In this document: positions 46,604-57,492 of the stretch, in pieces | How the letters are laid out: every line of letters begins with the position of its first letter | Position numbering within the stretch: the first letter of the stretch is position 1 | DNA from: Tubulanus polymorphus | Taxonomy: Eukaryota; Nemertea; Palaeonemertea; Tubulaniformes; Tubulanidae | NCBI RefSeq assembly: GCF_964204645.1 | Contig: NC_134033.1 | Span: 980,631 to 1,044,630, forward strand | Direction of reading: 5' to 3' | DNA length: 64,000 bases | Program-made: the position numbers and the translations under genes | Notes under the pieces: generated by a model | What the model was told of the DNA's origin: nothing | The model's database searches: none | What the model saw: only the letters and a program-made list of their open reading frames with translations

Positions 46604-46944
46604 GAACGTACCAAATCTAACTAATCAGCTCGATGACGAAATGGTGACCAGTTCATCGCAATTGAATTCATATCGCACAGTTAGATTTAGAACGGAGCGT
46701 TCTAACTTGTAACGAGCCAAATTTAGACGGTTCTTAAATAGCGTAGTGGCTAAATACATAAAATCGAGAGCGTCCCAAATGGGTACGTGCCAAATCTAAC
46801 TAATCAACTCGATGACGAATTGATGACCAGTTCATCGCAATTGAATTCATATCGCACAGTACGATTTACAGAACGCACCGTTCTGACTTGTAACGAGCCA
46901 AATTCCGACGGTTCTTAAATAGCATAGTGGCTAAATACACAACT
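46604..46944. repeat. 179-bp tandem duplication
   Basis: CCAAATCTAACTAATCAGCT at 46611 recurs at 46790. The copies run to AGTGGCTAAATACA, with about a dozen differences. Confidence 0.85.
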
Positions 46945-48239
46945 GGTGGAACTGCTACGGTATGGGAAACTGTTGTTCGAATTTGTAAGTTACGTAAACA
47001 GAAAAATAAAAATACAGAACACGAGTTAAACGTAAACGTTATTGTAATACATACTGTTTATCTGCAGGTGCGAGTAGAAACATATATCATTCCAACGTTC
47101 ATTATTTCCCTGCTCAACACCGGGTGATTTAATCCTTTACACCTTCACAATGAAATAACAGGCGGTTTTTTAATGATCAGGGTCCAATTTCAAGAAAAGC
47201 TTTTGAACTCAAAATCGATTCATCGTCGTCGCCTTATGATTGAAAACAAAACGAAATATTATTTTAAAATCTTTTAGGATTAAACTTCTTCGTGAAACTG
47301 GACCCAGAACCAGTTCTACGGGAAAGGTTCTGAAATCTAACTCTAACTCACAACTGTAGAAATGGATCCTGAATTCAGAGTTAACTCATAACTGTGGAAC
47401 TGGATCCTGAGTTCAAAGTAAAGACTCACTCACAATCGTGGAACTCCGAGGACCCAATGCTCAGAAGACTCGTTTTGTCCCCGTACTTCCCGTTATAAAG
47501 ATGCGGCAGCTGTAATGATTTATAACTGCGGTGGTTCCCGTCAGTTCTCTGCTGCTGCCAGACGCAGCTCGCGAGATCTCGCGCAGTTTGCCGGGGATTT
47601 CCCTCTCTGACGGCCGTCTCGTCTGCGGCTTTCGAAAACCATTAATTATTGTGTAAAACCAACAATAAAACGAGGAATGCATCAATCCATAAAATACCTT
47701 CTTATCCCCCGGATTGAGCGGAAACCGGATGTTCACGGTTACGAGTACTTCCGGGGATTTCAGGTAGCACCAAACTAAATCACGCGCTGCTGAGATACCA
47801 ACCGCAATCGTTTGCAATCGTTTACAGAAAGTCATAACAACAAAACTGAACAAATAGCTTCTAATGGCCGACCCCATGGGCTGAGTTGCTAATAAGGATT
47901 TGTTTGGATCACTGAGTGTGTGCTTATGTGCACTGAATCAGGCAGCCCTACCCCGGCGAAGGAAAACCATCCGAAGTTATTCGGTACACGACCGTCTCAG
48001 TCCCCTGTGAGTGAAAGGGTTTTCAATTGTTGGTTTTATTTCGCTGCAAACTGGCGCGCCGTATTTTTTCATCAATGCGCTATAAGCTTGGTAATAAAGT
48101 CAGTACCAATTCTCTGAATCCCATGGATATTTTTTCGACATTTTGGTGACACGTGTTCCCGTTTATTATGTGAATAGTTTAGGTTTATTGTTATATAAAT
48201 GGCAGGTTTTGTTGACAGAGACGAAACATAAATAACCAG
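46945..48239. other. Intergenic stretch with dispersed motif
   Basis: Contains several copies of the AACTGTGGAACTGGATCCTG motif at 47350-47450 (minus orientation of TTCCACAGTT) and the weak exon candidate at 47698-47789. No other gene is seen. Confidence 0.4.
47698..47789 (-). CDS. Weak internal exon candidate
   Basis: On the minus strand CTCAG| precedes 47789 and AAGAAG|GTATTT follows 47698. The 92-nt segment is open as RDLVWCYLKSPEVLVTVNIR and onward, which looks protein-like. The flanking frame is also open, so it may be part of a 138-codon ORF (47461-47877). No family is recognised. Confidence 0.2.
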
Positions 48240-48440
48240 CTAGCGGAAACCGTGGAACTGGAGTCGAATTAAACCCGCACAACTGTGAAACTGGATCCAA
48301 CATGGAATGCATACCCACACAACTGTGGAGCTGGTTTCAGAGATAAATTAAACCCACACAACTGTGGCACTGGGTCCAGAGTCAACGGGGGAACTGGATC
48401 CACAAAGTCAAATTAAAATCCAACTGTGGAATTGGGTTCG
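48240..48440. repeat. Cluster of the AACTGTGGAACTGG motif
   Basis: Five to six copies of CCACACAACTGTGGAACTGG variants at 30-45-bp spacing. Confidence 0.8.
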
Positions 48441-48790
48441 TCCGTTTCAGCCCCCACGATTTTAGAATTTAGAATTGGGTATTCCTAACAAGAACTGATC
48501 AGTAATTTTTTCTTATCAAATATATAAACAATTGGCTAAGCAGTTTTCTATGTACAACCCCGCGATATTCCTAATGGATATTCCTAAGTAGAACTAATCA
48601 GTAATTCTTACTTATCAAATATATAAACAGTTGTGGCTGAAATAGCAGTTAATAACCGTGGAGTCAATAGCTCATTGTTATCTATCATTATCACTACATC
48701 ACCAGAGACTTTAATAGCGATAAAACTGACAAACCGTCAATCATCGCCGAACATTTACCCAGATAAAACTGTATCGCTAAGTATCAGCAC

Positions 48791-48827
<37 letters not shown>

Positions 48828-49044
48828 TACACAAACACTTTATCTCTCACGACATAAACTGTTCGGCGGTTTTTATTACCGCTTCGAGATTTTACAACTA
48901 ACGATCGCTTTAAAACAACGCACACCAGAAACAAGATTATATTCCGATAAAATCTACGTTATTTATTACATTAGTATATAGTCTCCTTTCGCGGAAGTCG
49001 AAATTTCTTTGAATGTTTGATACCACACATCTACGTCACACCGG
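48441..49044. other. Intergenic stretch with a short CAG run
   Basis: A near-duplicate AGAACTRATCAGTAATT...CTTATCAAATATATAAACA occurs at about 48493 and 48592. A CAG run of about 13 lies at 48795-48829. A 74-codon frame across it is not convincing. Confidence 0.5.
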
Positions 49045-49061
49045 GCACCTGGGCACCTTAG

Positions 49062-49225
49062 AGAGCGAGTCAGGGCTCGACTGTGTGGTGTAGGAGAGTT
49101 AGAGAGCGGACCAGGGCTTGACTGTGTGGTGGAGGAGAAAAGTTAGAGAGCGGGTCAGGGCTTGACTGTGTCGTGGAGGAGAGTAGAGAGCGGGTCAGGG
49201 CTCGACTGTGTGGTGGAGGGAAGTA
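49062..49225. repeat. 40-48-bp minisatellite, four copies
   Basis: AGAGAGCGGGTCAGGGCTTG followed by ACTGTGTGGTGGAGGAGA, with length variation between copies. Confidence 0.85.
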
Positions 49226-51339
49226 AAGCGGGATAAAGGCCTTGCCATTTTCGATGGTAGAGCTATTATGCGAGAATGGTATAAAGTAGTCTAGTCCGGT
49301 TCCTGGCCGCTAGGGGTGACGTTGTTTTGGGAACTTTTCAGCCAATCACCGAGTACGACCTTCACCTTGGCGCAAAGCTTCGGTTAGAATCAAACCAGCG
49401 GTGTCTGCTCCGCGTCTGGAAAAAAGTCATAGACGTCGACGCATCTGAAATATCAACAATCTATAGAGAAAACTAGGAGCAATCTGCTGGGAGTACGGGA
49501 GTGAACTCCCGGCTCCCTGAGGTCAACAAGCATGCCAACAATTATATCAACAGGAGGGAGATATATAAACACACCTCGACTTATCAAACACCGGCTCGAT
49601 CGAATCGGCGGAGACCTGGACAAACGGAATGTCGAACAACTCGAGGAACGATGACAGATATCAGTGAGAGGCAGACGACATGTCTGCACGTACTGTCTAT
49701 AAAACCAGACCCATTATACATACATGTATATACACACGCGACCTGCGGGCATAAATCAATCATGTATTCTCACGCGGGGATGAAAAAAAATCAATCATAC
49801 CTATACAGACTGGTTACCGGTCTAATGGGACAGGCAACCAGTCTATAATATAAATGGAACTCACCTGCAGTGGCTTAAAAGCATCACCGCGACACAACAC
49901 GCGTTCACAATCTCAATTCGTGTGTCAGCCACAACTAAATCCAACAGCTGATGCACATCAGTATCATTTACCATAAAAACTGTTCGATTTGCGTTAATGC
50001 AAATGAATTAGATTTCGTTAAAGCTTTTAATGATAGAGTGAATTAGTATCGGATAAACGTAGAAAACATCTGCAGATATCTTAATCGATCTGTAGACTCG
50101 TGTATCATCGATAGATCGAACGACAGATGTTAGCGACATAAAGTGGCGCATGCGTTATCAATACTATTGACTTCACTTAAACATAATAACGTACTCGCAT
50201 TTGAAATCTATACCGGCCTTGCTGCCTTGAGATGAGCCGCAAATCATGATTATTATTGTATTTCTCCCAAATTTTCAAAACTATTGTTCTTTCTTTAAAA
50301 CTAATCGGAGTCCATTTAGAATGTTTTTTTTTTCAATCCATAAGAGGTACGTAGACAGTGTCGCGGGCATCATGTTGAATAAAAAAGGAAAAATACAAAT
50401 GCGCAAGAATAGAATGACAACATTCATTTTCGAACATTTTCAACATTTTCAACTTTTCGAAGACTGCTTATGATATGAAGGCTCTGATCAGTCAGAAACC
50501 TGCACTCTTGGACACATCTGCCAGACATCGTGCCGAGGAGTGCGCAGTTACCATGCAGTAACCACAGGAATCAGGCAATTTTATAATGATAGAAAAGCTT
50601 TGATATGCCGCGGCAAACAGGACTTTATCAGAATACGTAACATCGAACGTCGGGCACACGTCAAGGCGACTGTGGCAATCGAGGATCCACTAGGGGCGCT
50701 AGTGTGATGTCTAGTTTGCTCAGGTTACTATTTCTATATGTTCCCACATGAATATTCCGTTTATCCCTGCATGAAGTATATCTATTCCCCATCTATTCCC
50801 CAGGAGCAAAACTCAATCCGTTAATTTACGGTGGAATTAATTTCCTCGCTAGGCCTCGATTCGCGCGAATACATCGCTTGGTTTTCGACGCTGCTGGGGG
50901 ATGTTTACGTTCCGAGCGACTGGTCGGTAATGATAAAACGGAAAAACCTCAGGCCGGAATTATGAATAATCATTTTGTCTATGAATATTTAAAACGACGC
51001 CAGATTTCCTATCCCTACAAGCTACACAAGACAACAAAATCTAAAGAACAAAACAATTCAACGAAACGTATGCATGTTCGTTTAATCTTTCATCAGATAA
51101 ACACAGCTTGTTTCACCTCGCTATACTTTTAAAATTCCCAACTCCAGACGAAAAACGAGTCAGGCATAAATGAATCGGTGGTAACGGAAGAACTCAGAAC
51201 ATACACTTGAATTGTTAAGGAGCTGATATACAGCGAGGTTTCAGTTCCCCGAGAGATGTTTGATTAAAAGGAATCTGTTGGTGGTATAGGGGGAAAACGG
51301 AATAATTATCGGTCGTATATCTTCGCACTGAACGCGCGT
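49226..51339. other. Intergenic stretch
   Basis: No supportable gene. Frames of 115 codons (49501-49848), 75 codons (50246-50473) and 84 codons (50878-51132) lack motifs, splice context or recognisable composition. Two AACCGGTCT-type inverted bits flank 49810-49845 (GACTGGTTACC and GGCAACCAGTC). Confidence 0.4.
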
Positions 51340-51351
51340 GAGCAGATTTCT

Positions 51352-51768
51352 GAGAGCAGAGAACGCTGCGGACTCCGGACTCTCTGAGAGCAGAGAACGC
51401 CGCGGACTCCAGACTCTCTGAGAGCAGAGAACGCCGCGGACTCCAGACTCTCAGAGAGCAGAGAACGCCGCGGACTCCAGACTCTCTGAGAACAGAGAAC
51501 GCCGCGGACTCCAGACTCTCTGAGAACAGAGAACGCCGCGGACTCCAGACTCTCTGAGAGCAGAGAACGCCGCGGACTCCAGACTCTCTGAGAACAGAGA
51601 ACGCCGCGGACTCCAGACTCTCTGAGAGCAGAGAACGCCGCGGACTCCAGACTCTCTGAGAACAGAGAACGCCGCGGACTCCAGACTCTCTGAGAGCAGA
51701 GAACGCCGCGGACTCCGGACTCTCTGAGAACAGAGAACGCCGCGCGGACTCCAGACTCTCAAAACAGA
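51352..51768. repeat. 34-bp minisatellite, about twelve copies
   Basis: Unit GAACGCCGCGGACTCCAGAC plus TCTCTGAGAGCAGA, repeated with a 34-bp step. A G/A variant (GAGAGCAG or GAGAACAG) alternates regularly in the right half, so a 68-bp higher-order unit is forming. An open frame on the minus strand is an artefact. Confidence 0.9.
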
Positions 51769-51818
51769 ATCATGAATGAAGTTTTGTCGACTCGACACGA
51801 TGAAGCGTCTCTTTGCAA

Positions 51819-52164
51819 CCCTTTCAGTGCTGACTAATTAATACTCTATAGAGCTGGAGATAATTTGAAATTTTTTGAAAATTCTACCCTAGTGTGCTGA
51901 CACTTGGAGTAATCATTTGATTTTATAGTCAAATGATTACTCCAAGGTTGAGAATAACGGGAATACCACTATAGTGTGTCTACACTGCGGCGCGGTGTAT
52001 TGTTAGTTACATAAGATTTCACTATGTCTGACAGGTGCTGCCATTTTTCAAGAGAGATAATTACTAATTACTCATAACACCAATACACCGCAGTGCGGTG
52101 TACTAGCAAAATTCAGCACCGATTTGTATATACATCGCACTGCGGTGTAGACGCACTGAAAGGG
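51819..52164. mobile_element. piggyBac-like MITE, 346 bp
   Basis: Perfect terminal inverted repeats CCCTTTCAGTGC and GCACTGAAAGGG. The flanks (GCAA and TTGA) are degenerate relative to TTAA. A perfect 18-bp hairpin (CTTGGAGTAATCATTTGA with its complement, loop TTTTATAG) lies at 51903-51946. Its body, inverted, matches the element at 62343-62950, including a single copy of the monomer that is amplified there. Confidence 0.65.
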
Positions 52165-52208
52165 TTGAATATTTGTTAAGAAGGCTCGTTATCTTTATTT
52201 GGTCGGTC

Positions 52209-52300
52209 AGGGGCGCATCCAGATGGTAGCACGAGGAGCCCGTGCTCCTGTCGCAATTTTCTCGTGCCCTTTTCGAGAAACAACGGCAGTTGATTGTTTC
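52209..52300 (+). mobile_element. hAT-like element end fragment
   Basis: CAGGGGCGCATCCAGATGGT followed by GCACGAGGAGCCCGTGCTCC and CTCGTGCCCTTTTCGAGAAA resembles the left end of the MITE at 3136. The other end is not found nearby. Confidence 0.45.
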
Positions 52301-53649
52301 GAAGCACCCATCCGCATCTGACGGGAGCAACACAGCAATACTCGTCCGAGATCTGAGCTTCACAATTGCGTTTAATCTGCAGGCAGAAAACCCAGTTAGG
52401 CTTACCTAATTCAAGATAAACATAGACGATTTGAACCAATTCGTGGCTGTGCGGTTGTGACTATCATATTTCCCGCGGTCTTCAAACAAGGTTCGAACGA
52501 GAACAAACACAAAACATCCTTAAAGCAGACTAATATATACATATTAAATAAAGGAGCTAATAAGAGGATATTATTAGCTAATAGGGGGATAATTAGTTTG
52601 TTCTCACGATGAAGTTTCGATGAAGTTAACTGATGCAGACAGGACATGATGAATTAATCTAAACGTCGATTATACATTTATTAGAACCGAACCAAACACG
52701 CTTCGATCCCGGTGATAAGATTACTGATTCGTTACGACATCTGCTGAAAGAATTGTCAAACAAAATATACATCTTCAGCAATAATGGGAACGAGTTGAGG
52801 CGAAATTCATTGTTCAATTATCTCTAGTTGTTCAAAAGATAACGGGTTTTTTGCCTTGAAGTCGAATTCAATTAACCAAGGCTTACGGAGCCAACAGGAT
52901 AAGACGGAAAACGCTTTCAGTTGAATAAGTCCAACAATCAAGAATTCATTAGAATTCATTTCGAAAGAACCGAATTTTTGACTTTCTACTAAAAACCATC
53001 ACCACGGAATTGAACTGATTAGTTTTTAGAGGAAAATTCGGATTTCCGTTTTAAATGATTTATTATAACTTTTCGATGGTTATTTTCAACAGACAGCCTC
53101 TTGATTGAGGGATTTATATCTAACTCTTCGTTCGCGACTCATTGCGATGTTTTTACCTCTCGTCGTCAAGTTCGTATCTGTCTTTCTATCGTCTCCTCGC
53201 TCTGCCCTTTTTTCTTCTCTCTTCTCTCCGTCTTCTGAGATGCAGAAAAAAAAACAGCGCAATCAGAAATTGTCAGGAATGTGTGTCTGTGGCCGGGATC
53301 ACGAGAGATCACGTTATAAACGATGATTGATCGATGTTGGATCTGAATTCGTCGTATAGAGCAGGATTAATGAGACATCTGTTATTTCTATATCTACCTG
53401 AAAACTGTCAACCCCTCGTCGATTCTTTTCGGGAACGAGTACAGCTGAAGTGGAGGTTTTATGTATCTGACTGTCAGACAATTCAACCACAATCTTAACA
53501 TTTCAGGGGTTTTAAGAATAGATTTTGTATGATTGTTACGATCCCTATAGTTGCTATGACTCCATCTAGTGGTTCAGTGTTTCAGAAAACTCATTGCAAC
53601 TCATATGAAGCTCTTGTAATACGAGAATTATAGCGGGTTTATTGAGCCA
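52301..53649. other. Intergenic stretch with one duplicated segment
   Basis: 52611-52848 is repeated, diverged, at 54045-54264 (shared CGATCCCGGTGATAAGATTA-like and GAGGCGAAATTCATTGTTCA blocks). No gene is seen; frames near 53105-53330 have no features. Confidence 0.55.
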
Positions 53650-53735
53650 CCACACGTGACTGGTCTTCACACACCTGACTGGTCACCTCACACCTGACTG
53701 GCCACCTCACATCTGACTGGTCACCTCACTGACAA
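53650..53735. repeat. 21-bp minisatellite (CACCTGACTGGTCACCTCA)
   Basis: Four copies with small changes. Two related units occur at about 55363-55405. Confidence 0.8.
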
Positions 53736-53765
53736 GACGAACTTACAAATCCCAGTCAATCACTA

Positions 53766-53845
53766 TTGGTCTGTGGTTTAGTGGGTAGCATGCTCAGTCG
53801 ACAAGCTGGAGGTCACCAGTTCGAGTCCTGTTAGGGTTAGGGTTA
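53766..53845 (+). repeat. tRNA-like SINE head followed by TTAGGG repeats
   Basis: GGTTTAGTGGGTAGCATGCT (A-box-like) and CCAGTTCGAGTCCTG (B-box-like) are spaced as in a tRNA. Without a matching acceptor stem it is a SINE-like piece. It runs into GTTAGGGTTAGGGTTA, two and a half telomere-type units. Confidence 0.5.
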
Positions 53846-54044
53846 TCGGTAGTACGGTCTAGTCCGTTTTACGACCCATTTTAGGGCCAGAAGAGCAGTG
53901 GTTATTATCTTTTTCTTTTGTTAAAACCAAACTACCTGCACATAATGAACTGTTTTACTCAAAAAATTCCAGGCTATGGTTGTGAATGAGCCAAAACTTC
54001 CACATATTAGACTATGTAATGTGATATAAAAGAATTCAATCTCT

Positions 54045-54264
54045 AGGTTTCGACGAAGTTAACCGATGAAGACAGGACGTGATTACCTAATCTCTAACAT
54101 CGATTAGAACCGAACAAACACGCTTCAATCCCGGCGATAAGATTACTGATTCATTACGACATCTGTTGACGTAGTGAAAAGAATTATCAAACAAAATGTG
54201 CATCTCAATAACGGGAACGAGTCGAGGCGAAATTCATTGTTCAATTATCTCTTTGTTCCAAATA
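54045..54264. repeat. Second copy of the 52611-52848 segment
   Basis: Shares several 20-30-bp blocks in order with the first copy, with indels (an insert GACGTAGTGA near 54170). Possibly a dispersed repeat of unknown class. Confidence 0.6.
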
Positions 54265-56078
54265 TAGCGGGTTTGATATCGCCACCGAAGTCATATCTAA
54301 CTGAGGGCGGCGTAGCTGGTGCCAACATAATTAGATGGAAAATGTTTTCTGTTTTGGCCGATTCCCTTGGGGACTCCTATAATTGAGGCCAGACTGGGTC
54401 AGTCAGAGCGAGCACCGCTTTATCTGTGGATCTAGGGAGGCTTTCGCCGTCGAGTTACTACAGATGATTTTTCCTCCAATCACGTACGCATTCTCTCACA
54501 ATATCAATCCCACAGCAGCAGCAGCAGCAGCAGCAGCAGCTGCAGACGAAAGTCTTTCATCGGAGCAGACTATCAGATGAAATAATCAGCCATCAAAGAG
54601 TCGGTACCTGTGTCTACCTGCTACATCTTGATAAGAAATGTTTTGAAGTCGTAAATGCACCTAGTACTATAATGCTGAAGCTTCGTTTTATCTCTTAGAA
54701 TAGCTCAATTTGCTGAAGCCCCCGGACCCACCAGTGACACTGACAATAAAGTTCAAAATGTTTCATCTAATAACTGATAATTTGATGAACGTCTCAGCTA
54801 TATTCAGTCATAACATAAAATTACGTCGCGAAACTTGATTCGTCGAAGGAGACATTATTCCGGGCTGTTTTTGTTTCCTTCCGAGTGCGGAATTTCATAC
54901 GATCTTGACAACACGTTGATTCCTCGTTGACAGACTTTGTGTCGATGAAATCTTGGTCAACGAGCTGTCAAGTGGCCGTCAAGTAGCCAGGTAACGGCTC
55001 GGCGCTTTCTGCCGATGGCAGTAGGTGTGTATCAATTACTGTTAGTCTCGCACAGCACTCAAACCACGCGTTAAAACGGTTAATAGACACTTATTCTGAA
55101 ACCCTGCGATCTACCTAATGTTCCTCTCTTTTAACACCTCAGTCTCTCGCGAATAGCGGCAGAAAGTGTGCTATTGAAGCATTTTACAGTCACTGCACAA
55201 ACTCTCAATAGAATCATCGTCTCAGATAATTCAGGATACGTATATCCGGTTCCTGTCAAGTTGCCAGTTACCGGATTTACCGGATTTTGACGCGTAAGAA
55301 ACTGTTGTAATCAGAGAAGGGTTTTAGCGGGTGTTGTTTAGTGAATAGACTCACCACACAGCTCACTGGTCACCTCACACGTGATTGGTCACCTCACACG
55401 TGATTCCTTCTTAGTAATAGAGCATCCCCTATTTTCATTTTCAATTTTTCATATGCTACACTTCGGAGTAGAAGGTTCGTTCTAAATGTATGCATGATGA
55501 TCAGTGAGTGCCTAAAAATGCTCAGAATGCTAGGAGTAGAATGTACGTCTCAATTTTCTCCCATTTCGAAAATCCTAGATCCGCCCCTGCTCCAAGCCCA
55601 TGAGACAACCTAAAGCTTGCCCAACTTTTTGAAATAAAGCATTGCCGTAGTCTATGCCTAGGTGATTTGCTCCATGTCGTCTGCTCGAGGTGGGGATTTA
55701 TCGATTAATATTCGCTTGATTCCACTCGATAAACTGCCAGCGAGAAACTGAGAGTGGTGATATTTACCATATAGAAATATAAGCGCTTAAATGTATTTAC
55801 ATTTGGCTCGAGTTTCATCATCACCGCAATTTATTAATTCAATAAAGTCGACTCGACTCGCGCGTGCTGGAGTCGGCAGGCGATAAGTAAGCGCACTGCT
55901 GCTGTTCTCAACCCGGAGATTGGGCATCAAACCGCGTGAACTAATTGAGCAAAATAATCATAGCCACGGGAGGTGTTCAGAATTAATCCTATCCCGACTT
56001 ATTGGGGAGTTCCATCTGAGAATCATTTAGCGAATTTTGTCGTGACATTTTTCGAAGAAATGGCAGCATCCTTATCAT
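54265..56078. other. Intergenic stretch
   Basis: Contains a CAG run of about 9-10 (54513-54541) and a lone hAT-like end (AGATCCGCCCCTG) at about 55570-55582. No gene is supported. Confidence 0.45.
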
Positions 56079-56300
56079 CCCCCTATGGCATCAATAATTT
56101 CCGCGGAGACGCTACATTAGTCCCCCTATGACATCATTAATTAGTTTGATTACTATGGAGACACTGGTTTGTCTAGTGTTACGTAATCCCCTTATGACAT
56201 CGAATTATTATATCAGTTATCACGATAACTCAAGTAGGTCTACCGATTTGAACAAATTGCCGTCCCATAATATCGGTCCCCTGTGACATCATTAACTAAA
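56079..56300. promoter_or_regulatory. Four CCCCTATGACATCATTAAT motifs (CRE/AP-1-like)
   Basis: TCCCCCTATGGCATCA (56079), TCCCCCTATGACATCATTAA (about 56120), TCCCCTTATGACATCGAATT (about 56189) and CCCCTGTGACATCATTAACT (about 56278). Similar sites occur inverted downstream of the GPCR (40207, 40278). No gene is close enough to assign a target. Confidence 0.35.
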
Positions 56301-57290
56301 TCAATGAATTACGTCTAGACTTATAGTGACATTTAGTAAACATTCGGTTTTTTTTCATTCGGCAGGGAAGTTTCCAGTTCCCAGGCGCCATTTTGATGCG
56401 GTCCCACGGATCCTGCATTTTTGGACAGATTTTAACATTTTTTACTCTAAAACCTTCAGCACGATTTATTGTCGTCCATCTCCCTTTTGGCACAAAAATG
56501 AAACCTATGTATCGTGAGAAAGGCGACAATTTATATTTTCTGATGGAATTTATTGCATTTCCTCGTCTGCGCAACAATCGGACACAGTCAAAGTTTAAAA
56601 AATACGTCACTTTTAGAAAGGTTTATTACGTATGAAACTAAGACACTTTACGGCTGCGCCGATAGACTCTGTGCCTGTTATTTTGGCCAATTCAAATATC
56701 TTAGTAGAAGGGTCTAAGCCCAAGCGAGGGCAGGAACTACTTAGTTTACTATTCTCAGTGAAAAAAAGGGTTGAAATTTGAAATTGCATGCAGTTATTTT
56801 GTTGTTAATTTTCATTTATGCTTCAAAGTTCTAGCAATAAGTTCTGGCCACCGCCGGTACCGGTAAATCGGACTAAACTAAACCGTACGGTGCTGCCACC
56901 TAGTTTACGGTCCGTATCCGCGATTTACGTGTTCGATATTTTGGGGGAACCCGGAAAGAAATCCCGGTTGTTTGTTTGTTTGGATCCGTGAATTTGATCG
57001 GGAAACATGTTGTCGATTTCTATTCAAATGAAATAGATGTGATCGTTATTGGGGTAAGAATTGAAGAAGGGATTGGGGGTGGGGGATCGTCGGTCTGTCT
57101 GTTACGTCAGGAAGAGTTCAATTCAAAAACTGAAATAAATTTTAATTTTCCCGAAATCAGAAACAGAATTGAAGAAAAAGGCCCTGCCTTGTTTTGAAGG
57201 CAGATTTATAAAACAACCTGCCTAAACTCTTTTCCATTTTTTTCTACTAGACTAGAGTGTAGAGATTACAACAGCAGCTGCATCGACCGG
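56301..57290. other. Intergenic stretch
   Basis: Overlapping frames of 60-104 codons at 56296-56635 lack motifs and are probably chance. Nothing else is supported. Confidence 0.4.
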
Positions 57291-57489
57291 TGTTGACTGA
57301 TCAAATGGAATTACCTGGTTGACTTATCGACTGGTTTTGGCTGATCAAATGGAGTTAGCTGGTTGACTGATCGACTGGTGTTGGCTGATTGAATCGACTG
57401 GTTTTGGCTGATCAACATGTTGGCTGATTGAATGGACTGATCGCCTGGTTTCGACTGATTGACCCGTTGACTGATCGACCAGTTGACCC
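57291..57489. repeat. Degenerate 25-30-bp repeat immediately upstream of the methyltransferase
   Basis: Units of GACTGGTTTTGGCTGATCAA and GATCGACTGGT recur about eight times, ending four bases before the start codon. They probably form the 5' UTR or proximal promoter. Confidence 0.75.
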
Positions 57490-57492
57490 GCG

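Noticed and set aside
51451-51798. 115-codon minus-strand ORF
   Set aside because: It reads through the 34-bp minisatellite; no domain or start context.
53766-53845. Functional tRNA gene
   Set aside because: A- and B-box-like sequences are present but the acceptor and anticodon stems do not pair properly, so it is a SINE-like fragment. The same applies to 15628-15708 and 31638-31700.
53827-53845. Telomere or telomere junction
   Set aside because: Only two and a half TTAGGG units, too few to mean more than chance or SINE tail.
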